Assembly: GCA_903840415.1 (NCBI GenBank)
Contig: CAIMFY010000003.1
Coordinates: 1 to 45,715 of the forward strand
Direction: 5' to 3'
From: an uncultured Opitutia bacterium
GTDB lineage: Bacteria > Verrucomicrobiota > Verrucomicrobiia > Opitutales > Opitutaceae
Length of the DNA stretch: 45,715 nucleotides
The position numbers were made by a program, and so were the translations under genes. Of the stretch, positions 35,105 to 44,605 are shown in pieces. The notes beneath the pieces were generated by a model. That model saw only the letters and a program-made list of their open reading frames with translations. It was not told where the DNA came from and searched no databases. How positions within the stretch are numbered: position 1 is the first letter of the stretch; the number at the start of each line of letters is the position of its first letter.

Positions 35105-35905
35105 CTACCGTTTCGCGGCACGCCGCACCTGTTTCTTGACAGCTGGCGCCGCCGGGGTCTTCGCCACCGCGTCATGGGCGCTGCGCCGGCCCGCGTCCGG
35201 GCCCAACGCCCAGCGCACCGCGGCCAGTGCGTGGATTTCCGTGCTGTCAAACAGCGGCAGCGCGAAATCGTCCGCATGCAGCAGCAACGCCAGCTCCGAC
35301 GAGCCCAGCATGATCGCCTGCGCTCCGCGCAGGCGCAGATCCTTCGCGAGCCGCAGCAGCACCTCGCGCGATTCCTCGCGCACAATCCCGCGACACAGTT
35401 CGTTGTAGATGATGCGGTCGATCTCGTCGAAGTCCGCCGGGGCCGGCACGAGGAATTCCAGCGGCAGCCGCCGGTGTCCGGCGCGGGCCGCGGGCCGTTC
35501 GAGGAGAAAGTCATGCTCCAACGTGAAGCGCGTGCCGATGAGCCCGAGGCGGTTGACACGCGCGGTGCGCGCTTCCGCGAGCACGGCGTCGCCGATGTGC
35601 AGCACCGGAATCGTCACCGCCGCAGTGATCGCCTCGAACACATAGTGCATGAGGTTCGAGCACAGCACCACCGCATCGGCGCCGGCGCGCTCGAGCATCT
35701 GCGCGGCCTCGGCGAGCGCCGCGCCGGCATCGTTCCAGCGATTGGCTTTCACCAGTGAATCGATCGTCTGGAACTCGAGGCTGTTGATCACCAGCCGCGC
35801 GGAATGCAGGCTGCCGTAGCGGTTGCGCACCTCCTCGTTAATGAGCCGGTAATAGAGGGCGGTCGATTCCCAGCCGATGCCGCCGATGAGACCGAGGCAT
35901 TTCAT
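35105..35905 (-). CDS. Aspartate/glutamate racemase-family protein
   Basis: This is a 266-residue protein of the cofactor-independent Asp/Glu racemase fold, starting MKCLGLIGGIGWESTALYY. The first catalytic cysteine is present (Cys82 in VVLCSNLMHY). At the second site, where GCTE is usual, the sequence is GSSE (Ser202-Ser203), so the second cysteine is missing. Two-base racemases need both cysteines, although some relatives with one replaced are active with altered stereospecificity. The substrate is therefore uncertain. A Lys/Arg-rich tail of about 25 residues follows the domain. It is divergent from putA. Confidence 0.85.
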   Translation of the reverse strand: MKCLGLIGGIGWESTALYYRLINEEVRNRYGSLHSARLVINSLEFQTIDSLVKANRWNDAGAALAEAAQMLERAGADAVVLCSNLMHYVFEAITAAVTIPVLHIGDAVLAEARTARVNRLGLIGTRFTLEHDFLLERPAARAGHRRLPLEFLVPAPADFDEIDRIIYNELCRGIVREESREVLLRLAKDLRLRGAQAIMLGSSELALLLHADDFALPLFDSTEIHALAAVRWALGPDAGRRSAHDAVAKTPAAPAVKKQVRRAAKR

Positions 35906-36061
35906 GCGCAGCGGTGAAAGCAGGATTCACCGCAATCGGCAATCTCGCGCTCGCGCACCATAGAACGCCCCGCTATGCTCGACATAAGATACGGTTCAAC
36001 GCCTCCGGCCCACGGCCTCGTCCGTTGCGCCGGCGCCCGCGGGCCCCGCAATCAAAGACTC

Positions 36062-39000
36062 ATGAGCACTCCTCCCTCCACCCCAGCCGCCGGCTTTCTG
36101 CCCGCCGATCCCGTCCTCGAAGCCCGCGTCCGCGCCATCGGCGAAAAACTTTTCACCCTGATGGATGCTCATCCCGCGCCCGGCATCTTTTCCAAAAAAG
36201 GCGCCTATGCCCGCGTGATGGACTGGGCGATGAAAGACCCGGCGTTCAAGGCGCAACTCTTCCGTTTCGTCGACGTGCTGCCGACGCTGAAATCGTCCGC
36301 CGAAATCGTCCGCCACCTCCAGGAATACCTCGGCGACAAAGCCGTCGAGCTCAACCCCGCGATGAAGGTCGGCCTCGCCGCGTCATCGTTCGCGCCGGGT
36401 CTCGTTGCCGGCCCGGTCAAGGCCAACGTCGTCTCGATGGCCGCGCAATTCGTTGCCGGCGCGACACCCGAAGATCTCGTCAAGCAGCTCCGCAAAAACA
36501 CCCAACTCGGCCTCGCCACCACGATCGATCTCCTCGGCGAGACCGTCGTGAGCGAGCAGGAGGCCGACGTGTTTCTCCAGCGCAACCTCGACGTGCTCGA
36601 TACCGTCGCCGCCGCGTTCGCGAAAGAGCCAGCTCCCGGCTTTAGCGACGTCGGCCCCGGCGGCCCGCTGCCACGCCTGAATCTCTCGGTGAAAATCTCC
36701 GCGCTCACGCCCGACGTTCACCCCGCCGATCCGGAAAACTCCACCGCGGCGCTGAAGAAACGCCTCCGCCCGATCCTCCGCCGCGCCGCCGCCGTCGGCG
36801 CATTCGTCAACTTCGACATGGAGAGCTACAAGCTGAAAGACCTCACGCTTGCGCTCTTCAAATCGATCCTCGAGGAACCCGAGTTTCGCACGCAGCCCGC
36901 GATCGGCATCGCGCTGCAAGCCTACCTGCGCGACTGCGAACACGATCTCCGCGACCTCATCGCGTGGGCCCGTCACAACCAACGCCTGCTCGGCATCCGC
37001 CTCGTGAAAGGCGCCTACTGGGACTACGAAACCATCCTCGCCCAACAGCGCGAATGGCCGAGTCCCGTGTGGTCGAAAAAACCGGAAAGCGACGCAAACT
37101 ACGAAAAACTTTCGCTCCTCCTCCTCGAAAACATCGACGTCGTCTCGCCCGCCTTCGCCTCGCACAACGTCCGCTCCTGCGCCCACGTCATCGCTCAAGC
37201 CGAGCGCCTGAAGATTGATCCGCGCGCCTACGAATTTCAGGCGCTCTACGGCATGGCCGACGAATTGAAGAGCGCGCTGCTCGGCAGCGGTCACCGTGTC
37301 CGCGAGTATTGCGCCATCGGCGAACTGCTCCCCGGCATGGCCTACCTTGTCCGCCGTCTCCTCGAGAACACGAGCAACGAAGGTTTCCTCCGCCAAAAAA
37401 ATCTCGGCGAAGCCTCGAAGGATCAACTCCTCGGCAACCCGGTCGAAAAAATCGCGTCAGCCCCCGCGCCCCTCGCGCCTCATCCGCGCGCCGCTGGCGA
37501 ATTCGTCAACGCGCCCAACACCGACTACACGCTCGCCGCCAGTCGCGAAAAGCAACTCGCCGCGCTGAAAAACTTCGAGGCGACGCAGCTCGGAAAAAAA
37601 TGGCCCTGCATCATCAACGGCAAAAAGATCACCGACCGGCCGTTCTTGCCCTCCGTGAATCCCGCCCGGCCCGCGCAGATCGTCGGCTACTGGGCGAAGG
37701 GCACAGTGCAGGACGCTGAGGACGCCGTCGCCGCGTCCGTCGCGTTTTTCCCGAAATGGCGCGCCACACCCGTCGACGACCGCGCGAAAATGCTCGAACG
37801 CGCCGCCGACCTCATGGAGTCGCGCCGCATGGAGATCAATTCGCTCCTCATCCTCGAAGCCGCGAAACCGTGGATCGAGGCCGACGGCGACACCTCCGAG
37901 GCGATCGATTTTCTGCGCTTCTACGCGGTCGAGATGCGCCGCATGGCGAAGCCCGTCGTCACCCAGCGCATCCCCGGCGAACGCTGCGTCCAAACATGGA
38001 CGCCCCGCGGCGTCGGCGTCGCCGTGGCACCATGGAATTTTCCGCTCGCGATCCTGACGGGCCTCACGGTCGCACCGCTCGTCGCGGGCAATTGCGTCAT
38101 CATCAAGCCAGCGCGCCAGACCTCGATCATTGGCGCGTTCCTGATGAACATCCTCGTTGAGTCCGGCGTGCCGGCGGGTGCGCTGCACTATCTCCCCTGC
38201 TCCGGCGCCGACGCCGGCGCGCACCTCGTCGCGCACCCGAAGGTGGATTTCATCGCGTTCACCGGCTCGCGCGAAACCGGCTGCGGCATCTGGGCGGAAG
38301 CCGGCAAGACGCGTCCCGGCCAACTCAACCTGAAAAAAGTCGTGTGCGAAATGGGCGGCAAGAATGCCATGATCGTCGACAACGACGCCGACCTCGACGA
38401 GGCGATCCCGGCCGCAATTTACAGCGCGTTCGGATTTGCGGGGCAAAAATGCTCCGCGCTCTCGCGGCTCATCGTGCTCGAGGAGGTTTACGACGAATTC
38501 ATCGCACGTTTTCTTTCCGCGTGCCCGTCGCTCCCCGTCGGCGATCCGTCGCTCCCTGGCACGATCGTCAATCCGGTCATCGACGAGGCCGCGCAGAAAT
38601 CCATCCTCGGCTACATCGAGGCCGGCAAACAGGAATCGAAACTCGCGTGGCAGGCCACGCTCTCGCCCGAGGCCGTCGCCAGCCAAGGTTACTACGTGCC
38701 GCCAACCGTGTTCACCGGCTGCAAGGTCGAACACAAAATCGTCCGCGAGGAAATCTTCGGCCCCGTGCTCGCCGTCCTCAAGGCCCGCGATCTCGACGAG
38801 GCATTTGCGATGGCCAACGCCTGCGACTACGCACTCACCGGCGGATTTTTCTCACGCAGCCCGAAGGCGCTCGAACGCGCCCAGCAGGAATTTCTCGTCG
38901 GCAACCTCTACCTCAACCGCGGCTGCACCGGCGCGGTCGTGCAGCGGCATCCGTTCGGCGGATTCAAGATGAGCGGCGGCGGCACGAAGGCCGGCGGCCG

Positions 39001-39082
39001 CGAGTACCTGGAGAACTTCCTCTTCCCGCGCCTCATTGCCGAAAACGTGATGCGCCGCGGCTTCACGCCGCCGGAAGAGTAA
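36062..39082 (+). CDS. putA: Bifunctional proline dehydrogenase/glutamate-semialdehyde dehydrogenase
   Basis: PutA oxidises proline to P5C with an FAD domain, then to glutamate with an NAD aldehyde dehydrogenase domain, channelling the intermediate. The 1006-residue protein lacks the N-terminal ribbon-helix-helix DNA-binding domain of the longest PutA forms. The proline dehydrogenase half runs to about 470 (AIGIALQAYLRDCEHDLRDL, RLVKGAYWDYE, HNVRS). The aldehyde dehydrogenase half (about 520-1000) shows PWNFPLAILTGL, FTGSRETG, CEMGGKNA with the general-base Glu, and GQKCSALSR with the catalytic Cys797. The ATG at 36062 is preferred over one 29 codons upstream. It is complete and probably monocistronic. 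Confidence 0.95.
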   Translation: MSTPPSTPAAGFLPADPVLEARVRAIGEKLFTLMDAHPAPGIFSKKGAYARVMDWAMKDPAFKAQLFRFVDVLPTLKSSAEIVRHLQEYLGDKAVELNPAMKVGLAASSFAPGLVAGPVKANVVSMAAQFVAGATPEDLVKQLRKNTQLGLATTIDLLGETVVSEQEADVFLQRNLDVLDTVAAAFAKEPAPGFSDVGPGGPLPRLNLSVKISALTPDVHPADPENSTAALKKRLRPILRRAAAVGAFVNFDMESYKLKDLTLALFKSILEEPEFRTQPAIGIALQAYLRDCEHDLRDLIAWARHNQRLLGIRLVKGAYWDYETILAQQREWPSPVWSKKPESDANYEKLSLLLLENIDVVSPAFASHNVRSCAHVIAQAERLKIDPRAYEFQALYGMADELKSALLGSGHRVREYCAIGELLPGMAYLVRRLLENTSNEGFLRQKNLGEASKDQLLGNPVEKIASAPAPLAPHPRAAGEFVNAPNTDYTLAASREKQLAALKNFEATQLGKKWPCIINGKKITDRPFLPSVNPARPAQIVGYWAKGTVQDAEDAVAASVAFFPKWRATPVDDRAKMLERAADLMESRRMEINSLLILEAAKPWIEADGDTSEAIDFLRFYAVEMRRMAKPVVTQRIPGERCVQTWTPRGVGVAVAPWNFPLAILTGLTVAPLVAGNCVIIKPARQTSIIGAFLMNILVESGVPAGALHYLPCSGADAGAHLVAHPKVDFIAFTGSRETGCGIWAEAGKTRPGQLNLKKVVCEMGGKNAMIVDNDADLDEAIPAAIYSAFGFAGQKCSALSRLIVLEEVYDEFIARFLSACPSLPVGDPSLPGTIVNPVIDEAAQKSILGYIEAGKQESKLAWQATLSPEAVASQGYYVPPTVFTGCKVEHKIVREEIFGPVLAVLKARDLDEAFAMANACDYALTGGFFSRSPKALERAQQEFLVGNLYLNRGCTGAVVQRHPFGGFKMSGGGTKAGGREYLENFLFPRLIAENVMRRGFTPPEE

Positions 39083-39097
39083 TTCGAAAAAACGATC

Positions 39098-39928
39098 TCA
39101 CACCGCCTGCGCGCAAAGCAGCACGTAGTGCGCCCGCGCCCGATCTGCACATTCCTCCAGATCGGTTTCGGTGACGCCGGCGAGCGTGAGCTTCGCGGGC
39201 GTCGCCTCCCAGTGGCCCGTCTCGCCGGGCAAATCGAGGCCGAAGCGGGCGGCGACGCCGCACGCGAGATTCAGCACGCACGCGCCGACGTTCGAATCGA
39301 CATCCGCCAGCGGATCGAAATGGCCGCGCACGGAATCGGAAAGTTCGGCTGGAAACCGCCAGTGTTCGAGCAACGTCGTCGTCACTTCGGCAGATGTGAC
39401 GCCGAAAGTTTTCTTTTCCCACTCGGCGACCGATGGCCACTCCGCTTCACCGGGATACACTTTGCCTTGGCCCGAGCCTTCGAGGATGACGCGACCGAGC
39501 GTGCGCAACAGACCAGCGGTGTAGGCGAGCCCGGGCTCGCGGCCCGCCCGGCGCGCGAGCACCTCGGCGGCGGCGGCTGTCGCGACCGAGTTTTCCCAAA
39601 GCCGACTCGCCTTGAGCCGATAGGTGAAAAGGTCCTCTTGGCACACCTGTTGGATCGCGGCGAGCGCGACGAGCCTGTGGATTTCGTTGAAGCCGACGTG
39701 CTGCACGGCGGATTCGAGCGATTCGTTGCGCACGCGGATGCCGAAGAGCACGCTGTTGCTCATCCGGACGACGTGAAACGTGAGCGCCGGATCGAGCCGG
39801 ATGATCTGCACGATGTCCTTCAGATCGGTCTCGTCGTTGGCGAGCATTTCGCGGAGTCGGGCAAACGTTACCGTCGCCGGGGCGAGGGTGTTGCCCAAGT
39901 TGATAATGGATTCGCGAGTGATGGACAT
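39098..39928 (-). CDS. HDOD domain protein
   Basis: HDOD domains are helical regulatory modules related to HD phosphohydrolases but usually lacking the metal ligands. The 276-residue product has ETDLKDIVQIIRLDPALTFHVVRMSNSVLFG and the following helices SLESAVQHVGFNEIHRLVALAAI, which are the typical HDOD core. No HD metal pair is seen. There is no attached GGDEF, EAL or receiver domain, so its partner is unknown; such proteins act in signalling or cell-cycle control. The start ATG at 39928 gives the normal domain opening, with an alternative at 39964. It converges with putA. Confidence 0.85.
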   Translation of the reverse strand: MSITRESIINLGNTLAPATVTFARLREMLANDETDLKDIVQIIRLDPALTFHVVRMSNSVLFGIRVRNESLESAVQHVGFNEIHRLVALAAIQQVCQEDLFTYRLKASRLWENSVATAAAAEVLARRAGREPGLAYTAGLLRTLGRVILEGSGQGKVYPGEAEWPSVAEWEKKTFGVTSAEVTTTLLEHWRFPAELSDSVRGHFDPLADVDSNVGACVLNLACGVAARFGLDLPGETGHWEATPAKLTLAGVTETDLEECADRARAHYVLLCAQAV

Positions 39929-39999
39929 AGGTTTGCGGAAGAAGCGCATCCCTTCACTCGGCACGATCGGCCCGCCGCCTGAGCGATTTCTTTCGGGGC

Positions 40000-40812
40000 C
40001 TAAAAATCCAATGCCTTCATGGGCCCTATCTTCACGCCGAAGCGCTCGCTGTAGGGCTTCACCCGCAGGAAATCCGTCCGTTTCAGATCGATGCTGCCGC
40101 CAAACTTCAGGAACAACACCGAGGCCGTCCCCGCGCCAGAGATCGACGTCATTACCGGGACAAACTTCGGGTCAACGACGCCGAAGTCGACGTTGGCCGC
40201 TCCGCCTTGGATCTTGATGACCAGTTTCACCCGAAACGAGTCGCGCAGGCGCAGCGTTACATTTTCGAAGGCGCGGCGTTCCTTGTTCACGCGCGCCAGC
40301 AGCTCGAATTTTTCCACCGGCAGCGTGCTCTTGGCATCGTTGCGCAGCGGGACGTTGAAGGTGATGCTCGAGTCAGTCTCGTTCGCGACCACCGCGTGCG
40401 CGGGATCAATCGCGGCATTGTCGCCGTTGAGCCGAAATCGCGCCGTCTCGCCGCTGCCGGGTTCGTTGCCCGCGGCTTCCTCGCGAGTCAGGCGTTCACC
40501 ACGACGCTCACCGCGTTTCTGGTAGTCCTTCAGTTGCCGCTCCGTCGGGGTCTGACCGTCGATTTTCAATGGCAGGTATTGCTCCGCATACGGTTTCGAC
40601 GGATCGAACCGGATAACGGTTTCGCCGCGGGGCTTTCCGTCCGGATCGGCGCGGTGGCGCGTCTCCGTGTAGGCCCAGTGATCGAAATCCTGCGAAAGCT
40701 TCGTCAGGGCATCGAGCAGCAACGGCGGCACCGGCGGTGGCGTTGACTCTAATGCTGGCGCGCTAGGCACCAGCAAAGACAGCAGGACTAAGAGGAAAAA
40801 CCAGCGGCGCAT
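40000..40812 (-). CDS. Secreted protein of unknown function
   Basis: The 270-residue product has a signal peptide (MRRWFFLLVLLSLLVPSAPALE) and a mature part rich in charged residues in its first half (around LKDYQKRGERRGERLTREEA). A beta-rich C-terminal half follows with ITFNVPLRN, LLARVNKERRAFENVTLRLRDSFRVKLV and DFLRVKPYSERFGVKIG. I see no named domain or catalytic motif. The layout suggests a periplasmic or outer-membrane-associated lipid- or cell-wall-linked protein, which is a guess. It lies on the same strand as pckG upstream and the HDOD gene downstream, each separated by 50 bp or more. Confidence 0.7.
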   Translation of the reverse strand: MRRWFFLLVLLSLLVPSAPALESTPPPVPPLLLDALTKLSQDFDHWAYTETRHRADPDGKPRGETVIRFDPSKPYAEQYLPLKIDGQTPTERQLKDYQKRGERRGERLTREEAAGNEPGSGETARFRLNGDNAAIDPAHAVVANETDSSITFNVPLRNDAKSTLPVEKFELLARVNKERRAFENVTLRLRDSFRVKLVIKIQGGAANVDFGVVDPKFVPVMTSISGAGTASVLFLKFGGSIDLKRTDFLRVKPYSERFGVKIGPMKALDF

Positions 40813-40862
40813 CAGTCTCTGAACCGTGCGCCGCGGGTTTCGTTCCGCAAGATTTTCCCGCC

Positions 40863-42686
40863 CTACATCCGGCAGATCAGCAGCTCGCGTTCGTAAACCA
40901 TTTCCTTCGGCAAGCGGTCATGGAGATCGAGGAAGAGTTCCTCGTGGCCCATGACCTCGGCGCGCCAGGCGATGCGATCGAAGGCTTGGAGGGCATCGAA
41001 CTTTTCCCGGGGAAAATCGCTCTCGGTCCAGTCGATGTCGTCGTAGTTCGGCATCCAGCCGATCGGCGTTTCGCGGCCGAGGGCCCGGCCGCGGGAGCGG
41101 TCGACGATCCATTTGAGGACCCGCATGTTTTCCGAGAAGCCGGGCCAAAGAAATTTGCCCTCGGCGTCCTTGCGGAACCAGTTCACGTGAAAAATGCGCG
41201 GCGTTTCGCTCAGCTTTTTCTGCATCGAGATCCAGTGGCGGAAATAATCGCCCATGTGGTAGCCGCAGAACGGAAGCATCGCCATCGGGTCGCGGCGCAC
41301 CTTGCCGATCGTGCCGGCGGCGGCGGCGGTCATTTCGCTGCCCATCGTCGCGCCGGTATAGACGCCAGCGCTCCAATTAAACGCCTGGTAGACGAGCGGC
41401 ATCGTGGTCGCGCGGCGACCGCCGAAGATGAACGCACTGATCGGCACGCCCTCAGGCTTTTCCCACGCGGGATCGATCGTAGGGCATTGCACGGCGGGCG
41501 CGGTGAAGCGCGAGTTCGGGTGCGCGGCTTTGGCGCCAGTCTGCAGCGCGATCTCGGGCGTCCATTTCTTGCCCTGCCAGTCGAGGCACTCGGAGGGTTC
41601 GCCCGCCATGCCTTCCCACCAGACGCCGCCCTCGGGGGTGAGCGCGACATTGGTGAAGATCGTGTTCTTCGCGAGCGCGGCCATCGCGTTGGGGTTGGTC
41701 TTATGCGAGGTGCCGGGCGCGACGCCGAAGAAGCCGGCTTCGGGGTTGATCGCGTGGAGACGGCCATTGGCGTCGGGCTTGATCCAAGCAATGTCGTCGC
41801 CGACGGTCCAGATTTTCCAGCCCTTCTTCTTGAAATGGGGCGGCGGGATGAGCATCGCAAAATTCGTTTTTCCACAGGCGCTGGGGAACGCCGCCGCCAC
41901 GTAGGTCTTTTCGCCGTGCGGATCTTCGACGCCGAGGATGAGCATGTGCTCGGCCATCCAACCCTCGTCGCGCGCCATGTTGGAGGCGATGCGGAGCGCG
42001 AAGCATTTTTTGCCAAGGAGCGCGTTGCCGCCGTAGCCGGAGCCGAAGCTCCAGATTTCGCGCGTCTCCGGGAAATGGACGATGTATTTTTCCTTGTTGC
42101 AGGGCCACGGCACATCCTGCTGGCCCTTGGCAAGCGGGGCGCCGATCGAGTGAATGCATGGCACGACTCGCTTCTCTCCCTTGTCGATCTCGGCGTAAAC
42201 GGGGAGGCCGATGCGCGCCATGATGCGCATGTTGGTCACGACGTAGGGCGAATCGGTCAGCTGCACGCCGATTTGCGACATTGGTCCGCCCACCGGGCCC
42301 ATGCTGTAGGGCAGCACATACATCGTGCGACCGGCCATGCAGCCGTGGAAAAGACCGCGGAGCTTTTTCCGCATGTCGAACGGGTTGACCCAGTTGTTCG
42401 TCGGCCCCGCGCCCTCCTTGGAATGCGAGCAGATGAACGTGCGGTCCTCGACGCGCGCCACATCGCTGGCATCGCTGCGGGCATAGTAGCAGCCGGGCCA
42501 GAGCTTTTCGTTGAGCTTGATGAACGTGCCGCTCGCGACGAGCTGCGCGCAGAGTTCGTCATATTCGTCCTGTGAGCCGTCAACCCAGTGAATCGCCTTG
42601 GGTTTGCAGAGCTCGACCATTTTTTCGACCCAGCGAAGAAGATGTTTGTTTTCGCTAAGGGGTTTATCGGGAGTGGGCTTTTTCAT
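40863..42686 (-). CDS. pckG: Phosphoenolpyruvate carboxykinase (GTP)
   Basis: This enzyme decarboxylates and phosphorylates oxaloacetate to phosphoenolpyruvate with GTP, the entry step of gluconeogenesis. The 607-residue length is typical of the GTP type. [12 protein letters not shown] (268-278) is the phosphate-binding loop with reactive Cys271. Other family parts are [41 protein letters not shown] and NWFRKD. The sequence is complete and ordinary. It is transcribed alone as far as can be seen, with a small membrane protein gene divergent from it. With PutA nearby, the region has several amino-acid and C4-acid metabolic genes. Confidence 0.96.
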   Translation of the reverse strand: MKKPTPDKPLSENKHLLRWVEKMVELCKPKAIHWVDGSQDEYDELCAQLVASGTFIKLNEKLWPGCYYARSDASDVARVEDRTFICSHSKEGAGPTNNWVNPFDMRKKLRGLFHGCMAGRTMYVLPYSMGPVGGPMSQIGVQLTDSPYVVTNMRIMARIGLPVYAEIDKGEKRVVPCIHSIGAPLAKGQQDVPWPCNKEKYIVHFPETREIWSFGSGYGGNALLGKKCFALRIASNMARDEGWMAEHMLILGVEDPHGEKTYVAAAFPSACGKTNFAMLIPPPHFKKKGWKIWTVGDDIAWIKPDANGRLHAINPEAGFFGVAPGTSHKTNPNAMAALAKNTIFTNVALTPEGGVWWEGMAGEPSECLDWQGKKWTPEIALQTGAKAAHPNSRFTAPAVQCPTIDPAWEKPEGVPISAFIFGGRRATTMPLVYQAFNWSAGVYTGATMGSEMTAAAAGTIGKVRRDPMAMLPFCGYHMGDYFRHWISMQKKLSETPRIFHVNWFRKDAEGKFLWPGFSENMRVLKWIVDRSRGRALGRETPIGWMPNYDDIDWTESDFPREKFDALQAFDRIAWRAEVMGHEELFLDLHDRLPKEMVYERELLICRM

Positions 42687-42796
42687 GCAGCGCCCACGGT
42701 AGCGGCGAAGATCGCTGAGTAAACCGCAAAGCCCCGCCGCGCGCGGGAGATTAGGTTAAGAAGTAAATTTCTGTTCAGCATTAGGGAGTCGCCTTT

Positions 42797-42994
42797 GTGG
42801 CGGCGTTCACGCAACTTCCGCCCGTGACCAAGCTTTGCATCTTTGTTGGCACGTCGGTCTTTGGCATTGGTGGCGGTTTGCTCGCCAGTGCATTCGGCAT
42901 GGACAATTTTTCGCTGGGCTCGTTCGTGCTCAGCGGTGTCGGCAGCATCGTGGGTGTTTTCGTCGGCTGGAAAGTCGCGCAAAAACTGAGCTGA
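42797..42994 (+). CDS. Small two-helix membrane protein
   Basis: This is a 65-residue protein starting at a GTG, with two hydrophobic segments (about residues 11-31 and 42-58) rich in Gly and Val, and a short basic end (KVAQKLS). The pattern SVFGIGGGLLASAFGM followed by SFVLSGVGSIVGVFVGWKV suggests a hairpin in the inner membrane. I do not recognise a family. It is divergent from pckG and convergent with the CDF transporter gene, 24 bp apart. The clean membrane pattern makes it more likely a real gene than chance, but it is small. Confidence 0.6.
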   Translation: MAAFTQLPPVTKLCIFVGTSVFGIGGGLLASAFGMDNFSLGSFVLSGVGSIVGVFVGWKVAQKLS

Positions 42995-43018
42995 GCCAGC
43001 GCGCGCTTCGCCTCGCGT

Positions 43019-43927
43019 TCACTTCATTGGCTCGATATGCACCGTCACATCGGTGATCGCGTGTGGCGTGGAGGCCAGCAGCGCGTCCTTCACCGCATGG
43101 GCGATGGCGTGGCCGGCGCGCACGGAGAGTTCGCCGTCGACGCGCACCTGAATGTCGACGAGATGGCTGAGACCGCTCTTGCGCACGCGCACCTTGTCGA
43201 GCGCCCGCACTCCGGGCACCACGAGCGCGACGGCGCGCACCTCGTTTGCAAACTCCGCCGTGACGGCCGTGTCCATCACGTCGCCGAGGGCCCGCAGGAA
43301 CATCCCGACGCCGTTGAACGCGATCACGATGCACGCAAAGAGCGCCGCCCAACCATCGGCCGTTTCCCAACCCCGGCCACCCACCAGCGCCACCGAGATG
43401 CCGACGAACGCCGCCGCGCTCGTCACCGCATCGGACCAATGGTGCAACGCCTCGATGCTAAGCGCCGTGCTGCGCGCCGTCCGGCCCGCCGCCCCGATTT
43501 TGCGCGAGAACCACACCTTCGCCGCCACGATCACCGCCAGCAACGGCAGCGTCCACCACTCCGGTCCCGCGTGCGGCGTGAGGATCGACTGCACCGCGTG
43601 AACCGCCACCCAACCCGCCATCGCGAAAACGAACACCGCCACCGCCAGACCCGCCACCGACTCCGCCTTGCCGTGCCCGAATGGATGGTCTGCATCCGGC
43701 GGTTGGCCGGCCCATTTGAATCCAGCCCACACCACGATCGAAGTCACGACATCAAGCAACGACTCCGCCCCGTCCGCGATCAACGCGTAAGTGTGCCCGA
43801 AAATTCCGCCCGCCAGCTTCGCGATCGCCAGCATCAGGTTCAGCCCGATCCCGCGCACGACCAGCCGCGCGCTGTCCTCAGCACGCTGCTGCGTGGCCGC
43901 GTGATGACGGGCGAGTTCGGTGGGCAC
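43019..43927 (-). CDS. Cation diffusion facilitator family transporter
   Basis: CDF proteins export divalent metals such as Zn, Fe, Co or Mn in exchange for protons. The product has the six-helix membrane domain: GLNLMLAIAKLAGGIFG, ALIADGAESLLDV with the metal-site Asp, HPFGHGKAE and ALHHWSDAVTSAAAF with HxxxD. The cytoplasmic C-terminal domain follows. The HPFGHGKAE and HHWSD motifs are the usual ones; the metal cannot be told. The start is unsure. GTG 43927 gives 302 residues and leaves room for a divergent promoter. ATG 44011 would overlap the ACT gene's start by two bases. Confidence 0.9.
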   Translation of the reverse strand: MPTELARHHAATQQRAEDSARLVVRGIGLNLMLAIAKLAGGIFGHTYALIADGAESLLDVVTSIVVWAGFKWAGQPPDADHPFGHGKAESVAGLAVAVFVFAMAGWVAVHAVQSILTPHAGPEWWTLPLLAVIVAAKVWFSRKIGAAGRTARSTALSIEALHHWSDAVTSAAAFVGISVALVGGRGWETADGWAALFACIVIAFNGVGMFLRALGDVMDTAVTAEFANEVRAVALVVPGVRALDKVRVRKSGLSHLVDIQVRVDGELSVRAGHAIAHAVKDALLASTPHAITDVTVHIEPMK

Positions 43928-44009
43928 GCTGCCCAACGTGTCACGATCGTGCACCGCCGCCAGCCCGCAATTGACCCCATGCCTCCGCCGCGCCACGCTC
44001 TCCGCCGTC

Positions 44010-44465
44010 ATGGCCGCGCAAATCAGCTCCTCCTCCCTCGATCCGGTGAAACAGTTCTCGGTCTTCGCCGAGAACCGCGTCGGTCGCCTCCACGATCTAA
44101 TCGCACTGCTGAAGACGCACGACGTGCACGTGATGGCGCTCACCGTCCTCGACACCACCGACAGCGCCATCGTCCGCATGGTCCTCGATGATCCGGACAA
44201 GGCGCGCGAGCTGATGATCAACAACGATTTTCCCTACACCGAATGCGATGTCCTCGTGATCGAGATCTCCGACGAGTCCCAACTCAATGGCGTGCTCGGC
44301 GCCCTGTTGGAGGCCGAGATCAACATCCACTACGTCTACAGCTTCATCAAACGGCCCGAGGGCCGGACCGCGCTCGCGATCAACGCCGAAGACACCGAGA
44401 TCGCCGCGCAGGCGCTCGGTCAACGCGGCTTCCGCGTGCTAACGCAACGCGACATCTCGAGGTAA
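44010..44465 (+). CDS. Tandem ACT-domain protein
   Basis: ACT domains are small-ligand sensors, often for amino acids. The 151-residue protein carries two: FSVFAENRVGRLHDLIALLKTHDVHVMALTVLDTTD (about 17-52) and LVIEISDESQLNGVLGALLEAEINIHYVYSFIKRPEGRTALAIN (about 85-128). The second part has the N-I-x-x-x-Y pattern typical of stand-alone ACT regulators. No catalytic or DNA-binding domain is attached. Its target is unknown; it may sense an amino acid for a partner protein elsewhere. It is divergent from the CDF gene. The gap to the DUF3299 gene (44466-44605) shows no gene, only a 5-bp dyad near 44520-44533. Confidence 0.85.
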   Translation: MAAQISSSSLDPVKQFSVFAENRVGRLHDLIALLKTHDVHVMALTVLDTTDSAIVRMVLDDPDKARELMINNDFPYTECDVLVIEISDESQLNGVLGALLEAEINIHYVYSFIKRPEGRTALAINAEDTEIAAQALGQRGFRVLTQRDISR

Positions 44466-44605
44466 AGACAAAGCAGAAACTTGGGGAAAATAAGAAAATA
44501 GAAACGTCGGAAAGAAGAATACCGGTGAGCCGGTTCGACCGCGGACTATCTCAGGTTTCGGCGGTTTCTTCTTCCTTCTTTTCCGCCAGTTCTGCTTTTC
44601 CGCCC

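Noticed and set aside
37457-38734. Long minus-strand frame inside putA
   Set aside because: The aldehyde dehydrogenase domain of putA is intact on the plus strand. The antisense product is His/Arg/Asp-rich and unlike any family.
40920-42575. Long open frame on the plus strand across pckG
   Set aside because: pckG on the minus strand is complete with a P-loop and family motifs. The antisense frame has a biased composition with no motif.
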